Assembly (NCBI GenBank): GCA_021775835.1
Contig: JAJFHC010000107.1
Coordinates: 1-5,812, forward strand
Direction of reading: 5' to 3'
Origin: Hyphomicrobiales bacterium
Lineage (GTDB): Bacteria > Pseudomonadota > Alphaproteobacteria > Rhizobiales > JAJFHC01
Length of the DNA stretch: 5,812 nucleotides
Shown here: positions 5,050 to 5,812 of the stretch, one piece after another
Position numbering within the stretch: the stretch's first letter is position 1
Layout: each line of letters begins with the position of its first letter
Program-made: the position numbers and the translations under genes
Notes under the pieces: model-generated
The model's input: the letters and a program-made list of their open reading frames with translations, nothing else
Told to the model about the DNA's origin: nothing
Database searches by the model: none

Positions 5050-5812
5050 CTAACCGTGAAGGTTAACGACCTCCGCGGTCATGCCCAGGGCTTCGCGCGT
5101 GCGCTCGACGATCTGCGCCGCGTTCAGGCGCGCGGTGTCGTACATTTTGACCGGCGAATCGTGATCCTGGAAAACGTCCGGCAAGGTCATGGTGCGGATC
5201 TTCAGACCGTTGTCGAGAACCCCGACATCGGAAAGGAAATGCAGGACAAACGCGCCGAAACCACCGCGCGAGCCTTCCTCAATCGTGATGAGGACTTCGT
5301 GATTGCGCGCCAGATCGAGAACGAGATCATGATCGAGCGGCTTGGCGAAGCGCGCATCGGCGACCGTTGTGGACAGGCCTTGCGTTTCCAGCATGTCTGC
5401 AGCTTTCAGCGCCTCCTGAAGCCGTCCGCCATAGGCGAGCAGCGCAACCTTGGTTCCTTCCCGGACGAGCCGGCCCTTGCCGATCTCCAGGATTGTTCCT
5501 TTTTCCGGCAGATCAATCCCGACGCCCTCGCCGCGCGGATATCGAAACGCGATCGGGGCTTCGTCAAAGGCGACCGCTGTCGCCGTCATATGGACAAGCT
5601 CGGCCTCGTCGCCGGCCGCCATCAACACCATATTCGGCAGGCAGCCGAGATAGGCGACGTCAAAGGCCCCCGCATGGGTCTGCCCGTCGGCGCCGACGAG
5701 ACCGGCGCGGTCCATCGGAAAGCGCACGGGCAAGTTCTGGATCGCAACATCATGCACAACGGAATCGTAGGCGCGCTGCAGGAATGTTGAATAAATCGCC
5801 GCGAAGGGGCGC
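5050..5812 (-). CDS. dxs: 1-deoxy-D-xylulose-5-phosphate synthase, C-terminal part (runs off right edge)
   Basis: The last 253 aa of Dxs, open to the window edge; the N-terminal thiamine diphosphate-binding part lies outside. Dxs joins pyruvate and glyceraldehyde 3-phosphate to make DXP, the first step of the MEP isoprenoid pathway and a precursor for thiamine and pyridoxal, in the cytosol. Visible signatures are [17 protein letters not shown] at the edge, then [15 protein letters not shown] (the pyrimidine-binding transketolase region that binds the cofactor ring) and AFRYPRGEG with the substrate-phosphate arginines. The C-terminal transketolase domain has DARFAKPLD and [10 protein letters not shown]. 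The reading frame is intact and ends normally at TAG (5050-5052). An internal GTG at 5757 is not a start, because conserved Dxs sequence continues upstream of it. In many alphaproteobacteria tlyA follows dxs closely; here about 2.3 kb separates them. Confidence 0.96.
   Translation of the reverse strand, partial: RPFAAIYSTFLQRAYDSVVHDVAIQNLPVRFPMDRAGLVGADGQTHAGAFDVAYLGCLPNMVLMAAGDEAELVHMTATAVAFDEAPIAFRYPRGEGVGIDLPEKGTILEIGKGRLVREGTKVALLAYGGRLQEALKAADMLETQGLSTTVADARFAKPLDHDLVLDLARNHEVLITIEEGSRGGFGAFVLHFLSDVGVLDNGLKIRTMTLPDVFQDHDSPVKMYDTARLNAAQIVERTREALGMTAEVVNLHG

Noticed and set aside
5056..5790. Long plus-strand open frame (244 codons) opposite dxs
   Set aside because: It is antisense to clearly conserved Dxs sequence and its translation resembles no protein; GC-rich codon bias keeps this antisense frame open.
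1..5812. CRISPR array, insertion sequence, integrase or rRNA/tRNA gene
   Set aside because: No regularly spaced repeats, transposase or recombinase motifs, or structural RNA signatures were found on either strand.

Overview
The window looks like chromosomal DNA of an alphaproteobacterium. The evidence is the alphaproteobacterial character of the Dxs and TlyA proteins, moderately high GC in the right two thirds, and dxs and tlyA on the same strand near each other, as I recall is common in that class. I cannot name a genus from the sequence.

Left part (1-2030), lower in GC by eye: a protein of unknown function reads leftward. It is split between two frames and runs off the left edge (1-713). 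It has its own promoter, with a palindrome between the -35 and -10 boxes. A 355-base gap without a convincing gene separates it from a rightward gene for a CPBP-family (Abi/CAAX-protease-like) intramembrane protease (1069-1938). That gene converges on tlyA, with a small hairpin between them.

Right part (2031-5812): everything reads leftward. In order of transcription there is the C-terminal part of dxs (MEP isoprenoid pathway), a LexA/CI-like XRE-S24 repressor, a small coiled-coil protein, a family 2 glycosyltransferase, and tlyA (rRNA 2'-O-methyltransferase). The glycosyltransferase and tlyA are 38 bp apart and may be co-transcribed.

The most interesting part is the repressor module between dxs and the glycosyltransferase. 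The repressor keeps its helix-turn-helix, but the catalytic Ser and Lys expected in the S24 fold appear to be Ala and Arg, so it is probably not self-cleaving. A palindrome of the form AACCGG-N5-CCGGTT occurs twice: just upstream of the repressor and just upstream of the small coiled-coil gene. These look like operators for autoregulation and for control of the small gene. Each also forms a short hairpin downstream of a stop codon, so a terminator role is not excluded. Other signals are a 22-bp tandem repeat touching the small gene's stop codon, a strong hairpin between the small gene and the glycosyltransferase, and a 12-bp direct repeat flanking the repressor module.
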